Shown: positions 17,500 to 25,897 of the stretch, piece by piece
Layout of the letters: each line of letters starts with the position of its first letter
How positions within the stretch are numbered: position 1 is the first letter of the stretch
Assembly: GCA_030427145.1 (NCBI GenBank)
Contig: JAUHWT010000007.1
Span: 62,001 to 126,000 of the forward strand
DNA from: Alphaproteobacteria bacterium
Lineage (GTDB): Bacteria; Pseudomonadota; Alphaproteobacteria; Rhodobacterales; Rhodobacteraceae
Direction: 5' to 3'
Length of the DNA stretch: 64,000 nt
The notes under the pieces: model-generated
The model's input: only the letters and a program-made list of their open reading frames with translations
What the model was told of the DNA's origin: nothing
Databases searched by the model: none
Translations under genes and position numbers: made by a program

Positions 17500-18984
17500 A
17501 TGCCGGACAGGGACTTCGACCCCAAACATTTCGACACTCTCGACCGCGACCTCGGCCGCATCACTACGCTTGAGCAGGCCGCCGGTTTCGTGGGCCGTCC
17601 CGTCGTCGGCAAGGGCATCGCCTTCCTCTTCGTGGTGGCCGTGGCGCTCTTCGCCGTTCTGGCCTTCGGAGATGAAAACAACACCCTTTTGATCGTTCTG
17701 GCCGCCGCCTTCGGGGCCTATATGGCGCTCAATATCGGAGCCAATGACGTCGCCAACAACATGGGACCGGCGGTGGGGGCCAACGCGCTCACCATGGGCG
17801 GTGCCATCGCCATCGCGGCGGTCTGCGAAACCGCAGGGGCCCTGCTGGCGGGCGGCGACGTGGTCTCCACCATCGCCAAGGGCATTATCGACCCCAACAG
17901 CCTCGGCTCCGCCCGTGTGTTCATCTGGGCCATGATGGCCGCACTCCTGTCCTCCGCGCTCTGGGTGAACCTCGCCACCTGGGTCGGCGCGCCGGTCTCC
18001 ACCACCCATTCCGTCGTCGGCGGGGTGATGGGCGCGGGCGTCGCCGCTGCCGGGTTTGCCTCCGTCGACTGGGCACAGATGGGCCTGATCGCCGCAAGCT
18101 GGGTTATCTCACCGTTGCTGGGCGGCGTCATCGCGGCCCTGTTCCTGTGGTTCATCAAGGACCGTATTATCTTCCAGGACGATAAAATCGCCGCCGCCCG
18201 CCGCTGGGTTCCGGTGCTCGTTGGCATCATGGCGGGGGCCTTCGCCGCCTATCTCGCCATGAAGGGCCTCAAAAACGTCCTGAAAATCTCCACCGCCGCC
18301 ACGCTTGGCCTCGGCCTCGCCGTTGGCATGGCGTGCTGGCTCATCATGATCCCGGTAATCCGGCGTCAGTCCCAGGGGCTGGAGAACCGCAACAAATCGC
18401 TCAAAACGCTGTTCGCGATACCGCTGATCGTCTCCGCAGCGATGCTGAGTTTCGCCCATGGCGCCAATGACGTGGCAAATGCCGTAGGCCCCCTCGCCGC
18501 CATCGTCGACGCCTCCCGCAGCGGCCAGTTCGTTGACAGCTTCGACATCCCGGTCTGGGTTATGATGATCGGGGCATTTGGCATCTCGATCGGCCTCTTC
18601 CTGTTTGGCCCGCGCCTGATCCGCGTGGTCGGCAACCAGATCACCAAACTCAACCCCATGCGCGCCTACTGCGTCGCACTCTCCGCCGCCGTCACCGTGA
18701 TCTTCGCCAGCTGGCTCGGCCTCCCGGTCAGTTCCACCCACATCGCCGTGGGCGGCATCTTCGGCGTTGGTTTCTTCCGCGAGTGGTACACGGAACGGCG
18801 CATGAAGGCCCTGAAGCAGGCGGTTCCGGAAACCGGCCACCTGGCCCGCGAGGAACGCCGACGCCGCAAACTCGTGCGCCGCTCCCACTTCATGACCATC
18901 GTCGCCGCCTGGATCATCACGGTCCCCGCCGCGGCACTCCTCTCGGCCCTGATCTTCGGCGCCATCGCGGTCCTTACTGCCTGA
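17500..18984 (+). CDS. pit: PiT-family inorganic phosphate transporter
   Basis: Low-affinity metal-phosphate/H+ symporter in the inner membrane, 494 residues with about 10-12 helices. The duplicated signature is present twice: NIGANDVANNMGPAVGANAL near residue 85 and FAHGANDVANAVGPLAA near residue 320, together with two PVSTTHS/PVSSTHI motifs. A cytoplasmic N-terminal extension of about 40 residues precedes the first helix. The DUF47 partner often found beside pit genes is absent. It converges on the second RTX gene. Confidence 0.93.
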   Translation: MPDRDFDPKHFDTLDRDLGRITTLEQAAGFVGRPVVGKGIAFLFVVAVALFAVLAFGDENNTLLIVLAAAFGAYMALNIGANDVANNMGPAVGANALTMGGAIAIAAVCETAGALLAGGDVVSTIAKGIIDPNSLGSARVFIWAMMAALLSSALWVNLATWVGAPVSTTHSVVGGVMGAGVAAAGFASVDWAQMGLIAASWVISPLLGGVIAALFLWFIKDRIIFQDDKIAAARRWVPVLVGIMAGAFAAYLAMKGLKNVLKISTAATLGLGLAVGMACWLIMIPVIRRQSQGLENRNKSLKTLFAIPLIVSAAMLSFAHGANDVANAVGPLAAIVDASRSGQFVDSFDIPVWVMMIGAFGISIGLFLFGPRLIRVVGNQITKLNPMRAYCVALSAAVTVIFASWLGLPVSSTHIAVGGIFGVGFFREWYTERRMKALKQAVPETGHLAREERRRRKLVRRSHFMTIVAAWIITVPAAALLSALIFGAIAVLTA

Positions 18985-19002
18985 ACCCCAGGGCCCCAGG
19001 GA

Positions 19003-19033
19003 CGCACCCTACCCGAAACCGGGGCAGGGTGCG
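19003..19033. terminator. GC-rich hairpin between pit and RTX2
   Basis: Stem CGCACCCT/AGGGTGCG with an additional inner CCC/GGG pairing and a short loop lies between the two convergent stops. There is no U-tract, so it is a weak intrinsic terminator candidate that may serve both directions. Confidence 0.4.
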
Positions 19034-19041
19034 CCAGTGGA

Positions 19042-20181
19042 TCAGAGAATAAAGTCCGACCGTTCATAATCCGAGGCCGACGTACCGGCCCCGTCCTCAA
19101 TCAAAATCGTCAGTTCCAGGAACCGGTCCCCATCCACGTTGCCGCGCACATAGGTGTTGCCACCGGTGTTCACCGTCCACAGATGACCCGCCCCATGCGA
19201 CAGCCCCTGCGAATCCGACACGGCCCCCAGAAACTCGAACCGCTGATTGCCTGAAACACCGGTATTTGCATCGATACCCCCAACATCAATCAGGTCACCA
19301 CCCCATGACCCTGCTCCATCAAACCCGACGATCCGGTCGTGATCCCAACCCTGGGAGTCCTCCACCCGGTTGAAATCAAACCAGTCAGCGCCGGATCCAC
19401 CCTCGAGTATGTCCGCGCCCTGATTCCCGAAGATCCGGTCGTTGCCAATCCCGCCCATCAGGCGGTCATCTCCATCGCCACCATACAGCGTGTCCGCGCC
19501 ATCCTGACCGCGAAGGTAATCGTCGTCCTCGTCTCCCTTGATAACGTCGTTTCCATTGCCACCGAAAATCGTGTCATCGCCGAGGCCGCCGGACAGCGTG
19601 TTCCATTCCGAATCCCCAAAGATTCGATTGTCAAAATAGTTCCCGATGACATTCTCAATATGGGAAAAGTTCAGGTTCGGCGTGGACACCTCCCGCGATC
19701 CCAAATAGATGTTCTCGAAAATATGCGTCGTGCTGAAATCCAGGGTATCTCTTCCCGAACCACCATGAAAAAGCTGCTGACCGGCACCAGTGACGGGTTT
19801 GACGATGAACCGGTCATTGTTTTCCTGACCGAAATATGAGCCCGCACCAAAAGCATGGATCAGGTCGTTTCCGGCACCGCCGTACACCTCGTCATGATAC
19901 CTGTCGGCAAGATACACGGATTCGTCGTTGTAGATGATGTCGTTTCCGTCGCCGCCCATCAGGCTGTCAGCGCCCGCGCCGCCCCGGATGGTGTCGTTAC
20001 CTCCGCCACCGGTAATCAGGTCGTTGCCACCCCCGCCATCCAGGCTGTCATGGCCATCCGCGGCGAAAATGTAATCCGTACCATCTCCCGGTGTGGAACC
20101 GGCGGGTGACGGGGAAATCCAGCCCGACACAAACTCCGGCGTGATGGTGTCAGCGTTGTCGCTTCCAAAAAAAGTCGCCAT
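19042..20181 (-). CDS. RTX calcium-binding repeat protein 2
   Basis: Predicted type I secreted protein of 379 residues, a shorter paralogue of RTX protein 1. It shares the block DTLDFSTTHIFENIYLGSRE and IENVIGN in the middle, RTX nonapeptides on both sides (GGGGNDLITGGGGNDTIRG; GGNGNDVIKGDEDDDYLRG) and a near-identical C-terminus (LWTVNTGGNTYVRGNVDGDR, ending SDFIL). The N-terminus MATFFGSDNADTITPEFVS recurs in RTX protein 3. There is no enzymatic domain and no Sec signal. The ribosome binding site is AGGAAGGA. It differs from RTX1 mainly by a smaller repeat region. Confidence 0.88.
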   Translation of the reverse strand: MATFFGSDNADTITPEFVSGWISPSPAGSTPGDGTDYIFAADGHDSLDGGGGNDLITGGGGNDTIRGGAGADSLMGGDGNDIIYNDESVYLADRYHDEVYGGAGNDLIHAFGAGSYFGQENNDRFIVKPVTGAGQQLFHGGSGRDTLDFSTTHIFENIYLGSREVSTPNLNFSHIENVIGNYFDNRIFGDSEWNTLSGGLGDDTIFGGNGNDVIKGDEDDDYLRGQDGADTLYGGDGDDRLMGGIGNDRIFGNQGADILEGGSGADWFDFNRVEDSQGWDHDRIVGFDGAGSWGGDLIDVGGIDANTGVSGNQRFEFLGAVSDSQGLSHGAGHLWTVNTGGNTYVRGNVDGDRFLELTILIEDGAGTSASDYERSDFIL

Positions 20182-20329
20182 TCAAATATCCTTCCTCAAT
20201 CCCTGGCACACGCACCGGGATCATCCCGGAGCGGTCCAGCGAGGACGAATTTAGTACGCGGCGCTCCCGCGCACTGTTAACCATCTTACAAATGAAGGGC
20301 TCTCCCCGACCAATCCGGCCCGGGTCGTT

Positions 20330-20956
20330 TCAGGCCCGCCGGGCCAGTGCCGTCGCACAGCCCATGGCGATCAGCGCACCACCGCCCAGCCGGGAAATCC
20401 CGGCCAGAACCGTCGGCCGCGCAATCCGCGCCCGCAGCCGGTCCGCCAGCAGCGCATAGGCCAGCGCATTCACCGCCGCCAGGCCCACAAAAGTCGCCAC
20501 CAGAATGACAAACTGGGGCAGGAGCGGGCGCTCCACCGCCACGAACTGCGGCACAAAGGCGATGAAAAACGCGATGGATTTCGGGTTCAGGGCCGTCACC
20601 GCCGCCGCATGGCCAAACACGCTCGACGCCCGCGTCTCCGTCACCCGCTCCAGATCCCCCAGCGCGGCCTTCGGCGCACTGCGAAAGAGCTTTACGCCCA
20701 GATACACCAGGTACACCGCTCCGACCCATTTGAGCACGGTAAACAGCGTGGCCGAGGCCAGAACCAGCGCCCCAAGCCCCGCCAGCGACGCGGACATGGC
20801 AATCAGATCCCCCAGCGCCACACCGCCCGCGGTCGCGAGCGCCACACGTTTGCCCTGGCTCATGGCATAGCTCAGGACCAGCAGAACCGTCGGCCCCGGA
20901 ATCAGGAGAAGCGCGGTCGACGCCGCCACAAAACCAAGCCAGACCTGAATATCCAT
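20330..20956 (-). CDS. LysE/RhtB-family amino acid exporter
   Basis: Small inner-membrane exporter of 208 residues with six hydrophobic helices. The family motif IPGPTVLLVLSYAMSQGKRVALATAGGVALGD is present (starting about residue 19), and NPKSIAFFIAFVPQFV is the second conserved region. The amino acid exported is unknown. The ATG at 20956 has GGAGGGG nine bases upstream; a longer ATG start at 20992 has no site. No LysG-type regulator is adjacent. Confidence 0.9.
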   Translation of the reverse strand: MDIQVWLGFVAASTALLLIPGPTVLLVLSYAMSQGKRVALATAGGVALGDLIAMSASLAGLGALVLASATLFTVLKWVGAVYLVYLGVKLFRSAPKAALGDLERVTETRASSVFGHAAAVTALNPKSIAFFIAFVPQFVAVERPLLPQFVILVATFVGLAAVNALAYALLADRLRARIARPTVLAGISRLGGGALIAMGCATALARRA

Positions 20957-21046
20957 GAAATCACCCCTCCAACGGCAGGCCGACGGAGCCACAACCCGCG
21001 ACCGCCGTAAAGCGAAATTCGCGGACAGCCCTGGCCCCGTTCCATC

Positions 21047-21403
21047 TCAGGCCGAAAAACAGATCTTGTTCCCGTCCGGATCGCGCACATAGGCCGAATA
21101 TTTCGGCCCCCTCGGACCCGGTGCACCCTCGCATGTCCCTCCAAGGTCCAGCGCCAGTCGGTGACTGCGCCGAACCCCGCCCTGGGATCCCATATCAAAC
21201 CCCACCATCGTGCCATTCCCCGCACTGGCCGCCTCGCCATCGAACGGTGTTGCCACGGCAAAGGCAAAATCCTCGCCCAGCCAGTAGGTCATCCGCTCCG
21301 TCGGTGCGACGCGGCTCACCCCGGCGCCCTCGAACAGCGCGTCATAAAACCGGACCGACGCCTCCATGTCAGCGGTCCCAAATACGAAGTAGTTCATTTT
21401 CAT
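21047..21403 (-). CDS. VOC-family (glyoxalase-like) protein
   Basis: Single-domain vicinal-oxygen-chelate protein of 118 residues, starting MKMNYFVFGTADMEASVRFYDALF and ending YVRDPDGNKICF, the two hallmark segments of the fold. Such proteins dimerise and may be metal enzymes or simple ligand/antibiotic-binding proteins. It is divergent from a WYL regulator and the shared gap contains a 10-bp-arm inverted repeat, so it is probably that regulator's target. Confidence 0.85.
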   Translation of the reverse strand: MKMNYFVFGTADMEASVRFYDALFEGAGVSRVAPTERMTYWLGEDFAFAVATPFDGEAASAGNGTMVGFDMGSQGGVRRSHRLALDLGGTCEGAPGPRGPKYSAYVRDPDGNKICFSA

Positions 21404-21456
21404 GCGGTCATCTCCATGACGCCGGCACCATCGCCGGTCGCCATGCTGATATTGCC

Positions 21457-21481
21457 AAACATGACAGTTTGTGTCCTGTTT
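21457..21481. promoter_or_regulatory. Inverted-repeat operator, VOC / WYL regulator
   Basis: Arms AAACATGACA (21457-21466) and TGTCCTGTTT (21472-21481) match at 9 of 10 positions around a 5-bp spacer. The element ends six bases before the regulator start and lies 54 bases from the VOC start, so binding there should repress both divergent genes. Confidence 0.65.
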
Positions 21482-21486
21482 GTTTG

Positions 21487-22221
21487 ATGACCCGATCTGA
21501 CGCCACCGGCAGAATTCACCGCCTCGAACGCCTCGCCGTTCGCCTCAAACAGGACGGCCACTGCACCATCAGCGATCTCGCACGCGAACACGGCGTCAGC
21601 CAGCGCACCATCGCCCGCGACCTGGCACTGATGCGGGAGCAGGGGATGCCGCTCGATGCCGACCGTGGCCGCGGCGGTGGCGTCCGCCTCGACCGCAAAT
21701 GGGGCGTCGGTCGCCTCAACCTCGACTATTCCGAGGCCGTAGACCTGCTCATCAGCATCGCCGTGGCCGAGCAGATGAACTCACCGATTTTTCTCGCGGG
21801 CCTCGGCTCCGTCCGCCGCCAGCTTGCCGCCTCGTTCTCGCCGGAGAAACGCAACCGAGTAAACCGCCTGAAATCCCGCATCCTGATCGGCGTCACCGCC
21901 TCCACTTACGTCCAGGCCGATTTCACCAGCCCACCACCGCGCGTCGTCCGCGCGCTTCACCAGGCCTTTATGGACCAGGAAACCCTGCGCATCCGCTACG
22001 CCCGCGAGGACGGCACCGCGTCCGGGCGCGAGATCGAGCCCCATTACCTCCTGCTGAACTACCCGGTCTGGTACGTGCTGGCCCACGATCACCTCCGGGA
22101 CCAGCCACGCACCTTCCGCTGCGACCGGATGCTCTCAGCCTCCCGCACCGGCACCCGGTTCCACCTCCGCCCAAGGGACGACTTCCGCTCGCCCCTGACC
22201 GAAAACGACGCCTGGGTTTGA
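21487..22221 (+). CDS. HTH-WYL (YafY-type) transcriptional regulator
   Basis: Regulator of 244 residues. An N-terminal helix-turn-helix (about residues 8-55, TISDLAREHGVSQRTIARDLALMRE) is followed by a WYL ligand domain with the signature segment LNYPVWYVLAHDH. It lacks a long C-terminal WCX extension. The ATG at 21487 follows directly on the inverted-repeat operator; upstream in-frame starts would cross into the divergent VOC gene. YafY regulators paired with a VOC protein are a common alphaproteobacterial module. Confidence 0.87.
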   Translation: MTRSDATGRIHRLERLAVRLKQDGHCTISDLAREHGVSQRTIARDLALMREQGMPLDADRGRGGGVRLDRKWGVGRLNLDYSEAVDLLISIAVAEQMNSPIFLAGLGSVRRQLAASFSPEKRNRVNRLKSRILIGVTASTYVQADFTSPPPRVVRALHQAFMDQETLRIRYAREDGTASGREIEPHYLLLNYPVWYVLAHDHLRDQPRTFRCDRMLSASRTGTRFHLRPRDDFRSPLTENDAWV

Positions 22222-22246
22222 CCACTCCGACACCGCAGGGCCGCGT

Positions 22247-22900
22247 TCAGCCCGCCGCCTGCCGGCTCTTCGCCACATGAGCCGCGATCAGGTCCATCAA
22301 AGGCGGCGACAGACAGTCATAGGGCTCCAGCCCCAGCTCCCGCAGTCGCCCGCGCACCTCATCCATTTTGGCCGGATCATACCCGGACTCAATGATAGAC
22401 GAGACAAACGCCGCGAACTCCGCCGGCGACCAGCCGCTTTTATCCGAAAGCTCCGTATGCACGAAATCGAGCCCGTAAAACGGATGCCCGTCATCCTCGA
22501 TCCGCCCATACATGTGCACGCCACACTCCCGGCAGGCATGCCGCTGAATGGCCGCCGAGGCGTCAATCACATGCAGCTTTTCCTCACCCGAGGTCACGGC
22601 CACATTGTCCCGGCCCACCACCGCGACCTGCGAGAATACCGCACCCTCCGGCTTCCAGCATTTCGAGCAGCCGCACACATGGTTATGCGCCGTCTGCGCC
22701 GAGATCGTCACCGACACGGGATCGTCAGCACATTTGCAGGTCAGCGTCCCACCGGCAAACCCCTCCGCCGCAGGCTTCACCCCACCATCCACCGCCGGAT
22801 GGATCTTCACATGCGTATATTTCGGCTGCGGCGGTGCGGGCGGCGCCGCGGGTTTGACCTCCTCCGCGCCACCTCCAAACAGTGAACTCAAAAGTCCCAT
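22247..22900 (-). CDS. gfa: Glutathione-dependent formaldehyde-activating enzyme
   Basis: Promotes condensation of formaldehyde with glutathione to S-hydroxymethylglutathione. The zinc/cysteine motifs [16 protein letters not shown] and [13 protein letters not shown] match Gfa of Paracoccus closely. The protein is 217 residues, with about 28 extra N-terminal residues (a short hydrophobic [11 protein letters not shown] and an A/P-rich stretch) compared with the form I know. The dehydrogenase and hydrolase steps (adhI/flhA, fghA) are not adjacent. The start ATG has GGGGGAG upstream. Confidence 0.9.
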   Translation of the reverse strand: MGLLSSLFGGGAEEVKPAAPPAPPQPKYTHVKIHPAVDGGVKPAAEGFAGGTLTCKCADDPVSVTISAQTAHNHVCGCSKCWKPEGAVFSQVAVVGRDNVAVTSGEEKLHVIDASAAIQRHACRECGVHMYGRIEDDGHPFYGLDFVHTELSDKSGWSPAEFAAFVSSIIESGYDPAKMDEVRGRLRELGLEPYDCLSPPLMDLIAAHVAKSRQAAG

Positions 22901-23050
22901 AAATAATCTCCCCCTTGTTATTAATTTTCGTGCCTCAAATATTTGGGCAAACGGGGGATTCGAACAATTAGTCCTTTAGGATGGATGTTTGAGCCAAATA
23001 AACCTCACCAATTCGATCCGCGGCAATTTCACTTACCCCCTGAATTCCCA

Positions 23051-23087
23051 AATAAAAACGGCCCGCCGGTCTCCCCGGCGGGCCGTT
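23051..23087 (-). terminator. Rho-independent terminator of the iron-binding protein gene
   Basis: A perfect 13-bp stem (AACGGCCCGCCGG, 23057-23069, pairing with 23075-23087) with a 5-base loop is followed on the minus strand by TTTTTATTT. It lies 30 bases past the stop of the minus-strand binding-protein gene. Confidence 0.9.
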
Positions 23088-23116
23088 CATAGCGGAGATG
23101 CGTGGCAGGTTTGGCC

Positions 23117-24136
23117 CTACTGGAAGCCAACCGCGTTGAAGATCTCCTGCGCTTTGGCTTGGTTTTCGCCAAGTGCGTTCAGGTTCAGGCTGTCCGCCTT
23201 GAACTCACCCAGAGAGGCCGCGACCTCACCGGTCTCAACACCCTCAACCACCGGGAACTCGTTGTTCTGGTCAGCGAAGTGGCTCTGGGCGGCGGGCGTC
23301 GTCAGCCACTCCAGGAACGCAATCGCATTGTCCCGGTTCGGCGCGTTCACCGCCACGCCGGCCGCGGCCACGTTCACATGGGTGCCGTTGCCGTCCTGAT
23401 CGGGGAACACCACACCAATCTGGTCGGTGGAGCCGGTCAGGCCCTCAACATCACTGCCAAGCGCGCGGGCGAAATAGTAGCTGTTGGCCACCGCAATGTC
23501 GCACACGCCGGACACGATGCCGCGCAGCTGGTCGGTATCGCCACCTTCCGGATCACGCGCCATGTTCTCCACAACACCGGCCGCCCATTCCTGGGCCTTC
23601 TCCTCGCCCTGGTTCGCCACGATCGACGCGAGCAGCGACAGGTTGTAGATGTTGGTCGACGAGCGGATGCAGATCTTGTCGTCATACTCCGGATCGGCCA
23701 GGTCCGCATAGGTCATCGGCGGATTGTCCAGCCGGTCCTTCGCATAGAAAATCAGCCGTGCGCGCTGTGACAGACCAAACCAGTGGCCTTCGGGATGGCG
23801 CAGGTTCTCCGGAATGCGCTCATTGAGCACGTCCGAGTCCACCGGCTGCAGAAGCCCCGCGCTGTCCGCACGCCAGATGCGTCCGATATCCACGGTCAGA
23901 ATGATGTCCGCCGGGCTGTTGTCGCCCTCGGCCTGGATGCGCGCGATCAGCTCATCGGCCTCACCCTCCAGACGGTTCACCTCAATCCCCGTGGCTTCCG
24001 TGAAAGCCTCATACAGGGCGTCATCGGTGTCGTAATGGCGGGAGGAATAAATATTGACCTCCTGCGCCCATGCGGCCATCGCCGGCGTCAGCCCCATCAA
24101 TGCGGTCAGACAGGCGACGCGGGTGGTTTTAAACAT
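23117..24136 (-). CDS. Iron(III) ABC transporter substrate-binding protein (FbpA/FutA-like)
   Basis: Periplasmic binding protein of 339 residues. A Sec signal (MFKTTRVACLTALMGLTPAMAAWA) precedes VNIYSSRHYDTDDALYEAF, the start of the FbpA/FutA fold, and SSTNIYNLSLLASIV and VANSYYFARAL contain the tyrosines that coordinate ferric iron in this family. It is probably the partner of the permease at 13.3-15.0 kb; no ATPase is seen. The ATG at 24136 has GGGGA upstream; an ATG at 24166 would add ten residues before the signal peptide. Confidence 0.9.
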   Translation of the reverse strand: MFKTTRVACLTALMGLTPAMAAWAQEVNIYSSRHYDTDDALYEAFTEATGIEVNRLEGEADELIARIQAEGDNSPADIILTVDIGRIWRADSAGLLQPVDSDVLNERIPENLRHPEGHWFGLSQRARLIFYAKDRLDNPPMTYADLADPEYDDKICIRSSTNIYNLSLLASIVANQGEEKAQEWAAGVVENMARDPEGGDTDQLRGIVSGVCDIAVANSYYFARALGSDVEGLTGSTDQIGVVFPDQDGNGTHVNVAAAGVAVNAPNRDNAIAFLEWLTTPAAQSHFADQNNEFPVVEGVETGEVAASLGEFKADSLNLNALGENQAKAQEIFNAVGFQ

Positions 24137-24624
24137 GTCGGTATCCCCAGTTTTCGGCGTTATCATTAATCTGACTTTTTAAGTCGGGTAATGGATGCCG
24201 GGTTCCTCAGCGGATGTCAACAAACCCAAAAACAAAAAATTTTTGACCGGCCAATCACCGCCGGGGGCGCCTGAAAAGCCCCCTGCATCCCCTGAAACAG
24301 TCTTGCCGCACCCGCACGACCGGCGGCCAAAACCCCTTAAAAACCCGCCGTAACCGCGCCGTACCGCGGCAGTAAAACGCACTATATTTCCGGTGTTTGC
24401 GCCCGTTTTTTCCGAATTCAAACAAACTGTAACTCAAACTGGAAGAATCCTGCGCCGGATGTTAGACTTATATTTTAGATTAGGCCTGATGCTCCGTCCG
24501 CAGCTGCCCTGCAGTTGACCTGCCGTTTCCATTTCCAGGTATTTCAGTTGGGAAACAGCGGGTGGGAGGCCCAGGGCAGGTTGATAACGAAGATATTGTT
24601 GCGATTGCGACAGTTGGAGGACAG
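24137..24624. other. 488-bp gap with promoters of divergent genes
   Basis: No gene is supported. On the minus strand TTGACA lies about 95 bases before the iron-binding protein start, with a poor -10. A dyad GACTT-TTT-AAGTC at 24173-24185 is a possible operator. GGGGGC/GCCCCC (24263-24283) forms a minor hairpin. An AT-rich tract near 24461-24485 (TTATATTTTAGATTA) may be the promoter of the plus-strand gene. Confidence 0.4.
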
Positions 24625-25884
24625 ATGAGAAAATCAGGGCTTTCAGTTGGACTGGCGGTATCACTCGCCATGGCTGTTCCAACCACCGCGTCGGCCGATC
24701 TCGGTGATGCAATCGCCGGTGGCGTCATCGGCGCGGTTATCAATCAGACCATAAACAACAGCAAACAGCAGCGCGTGCAGCAGCAGCGGCAACCCAAAAG
24801 GACCGTAACCCGGCAGCCGACCATCAACGACCAGTACACCCGCACTGAACGGATGCAGATCCAAACATCCCTCAACGGTCTCGGCTACAATGTGGGTGTC
24901 GTCGACGGCGCTCTCGGCCCGCGCAGCCGCAACGCAATCTCGCAGTTCCAGGCCTCCCGCGGCGAGGCTGCCACCGGGCTTCTGACCCGCGCGCAGTATG
25001 TCGCGCTGATCGGATACACCAACGGCATGGGTACGCCCGCCGTGGTCACCCAGCGCAACCTTCAGCCCAATGAGGTCGTGATGCTGCAGCAGAGCCTGCA
25101 GCGGCTGGGCTACTATCACGGACGGATCGATGGTCTGGCCGGTGGCGCTACCGCGCACGGCGTCCAGAGCTTCCTTCTGAACCAGAACCGCAACCCGCAG
25201 ATGACCGCGCCCGTTGAGGCGCTCCAGCTCGCCGCCATGGCCGCGGGCATGCAACTGCCGCCCTACATCCATCAGGAAGCCGCGATGATCGCCGCGAGCC
25301 GCCCAGGCAACCAGTTCCAGCAGGGCTACCCGCAGCAGCAAAACGCCAACACCTTCGTCCAGCCTGGTGGCCAGCAGGTCTTTGGCAATCCGCAGCAGCA
25401 GAACGTGGCGGTTCCAAACAACGGCGTGTTCGCCACGCCGCAGCCGCAACAGGCCGTCGCCCCGCAAACCAACAACCCGTTTGCCCAGCCCGGACAGCCG
25501 GTCCAGAACCCGGCCGCCAATGGCCAGTTCCAGCAGCAGCCCGTGCAGCAGCCGCAGGTGGTTCCAGGCGCCAATGACGTCTACGCCAATACCGGCCAGG
25601 GCCAGCCGCAAACGGGACAGCAGCCAGCACCGCTCTTTGCCAACACCAACCCGGCCACGGCACCCCAGCAGGGGCAAGGCGGCGCGGTTGTCCAGCAGGC
25701 GGCACAGCCACAGTCATCCCTCGACATCTTCGCGGGAACGCCTGAACAGCAGCCCGCCGCGACCGCCGCAATCGCCGCACCGGTGAACCCGACCGCGCAG
25801 CAGGGCGGTGAGGCCGCAATCAACGTCGTGCTTCCCCAGGATGGCAGCCAGCCGGTTGTCCCGGCCGACACCCCGATTAACTGA
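24625..25884 (+). CDS. Secreted peptidoglycan-binding-domain protein with Q/N/P-rich tail
   Basis: Exported protein of 419 residues. A signal peptide (about residues 1-25, ending TASA) is followed by two peptidoglycan_binding_1-like repeats, around residues 75-125 (IQTSLNGLGYNVGVVDGALG) and 155-205 (LQQSLQRLGYYHGRIDGLAG). From about residue 235 to the end the sequence is a low-complexity, disordered tail dominated by Q, N, P, A and G. No enzymatic domain is visible, so a structural wall-linked role is likely. The ATG at 24625 has a GGAGG site; a longer frame start at 24562 has none. Confidence 0.82.
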   Translation: MRKSGLSVGLAVSLAMAVPTTASADLGDAIAGGVIGAVINQTINNSKQQRVQQQRQPKRTVTRQPTINDQYTRTERMQIQTSLNGLGYNVGVVDGALGPRSRNAISQFQASRGEAATGLLTRAQYVALIGYTNGMGTPAVVTQRNLQPNEVVMLQQSLQRLGYYHGRIDGLAGGATAHGVQSFLLNQNRNPQMTAPVEALQLAAMAAGMQLPPYIHQEAAMIAASRPGNQFQQGYPQQQNANTFVQPGGQQVFGNPQQQNVAVPNNGVFATPQPQQAVAPQTNNPFAQPGQPVQNPAANGQFQQQPVQQPQVVPGANDVYANTGQGQPQTGQQPAPLFANTNPATAPQQGQGGAVVQQAAQPQSSLDIFAGTPEQQPAATAAIAAPVNPTAQQGGEAAINVVLPQDGSQPVVPADTPIN

Positions 25885-25897
25885 CTTTAAGTCAGTT
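25879..25897. terminator. Palindrome spanning two convergent stop codons
   Basis: AACTGACTT-T-AAGTCAGTT is a perfect 9-bp dyad. Each arm contains one gene's final AAC-TGA, so the last Asn codon and stop of both convergent genes form the palindrome. It could fold as a short bidirectional hairpin, but it has no GC-rich stem or T-run. Confidence 0.4.
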
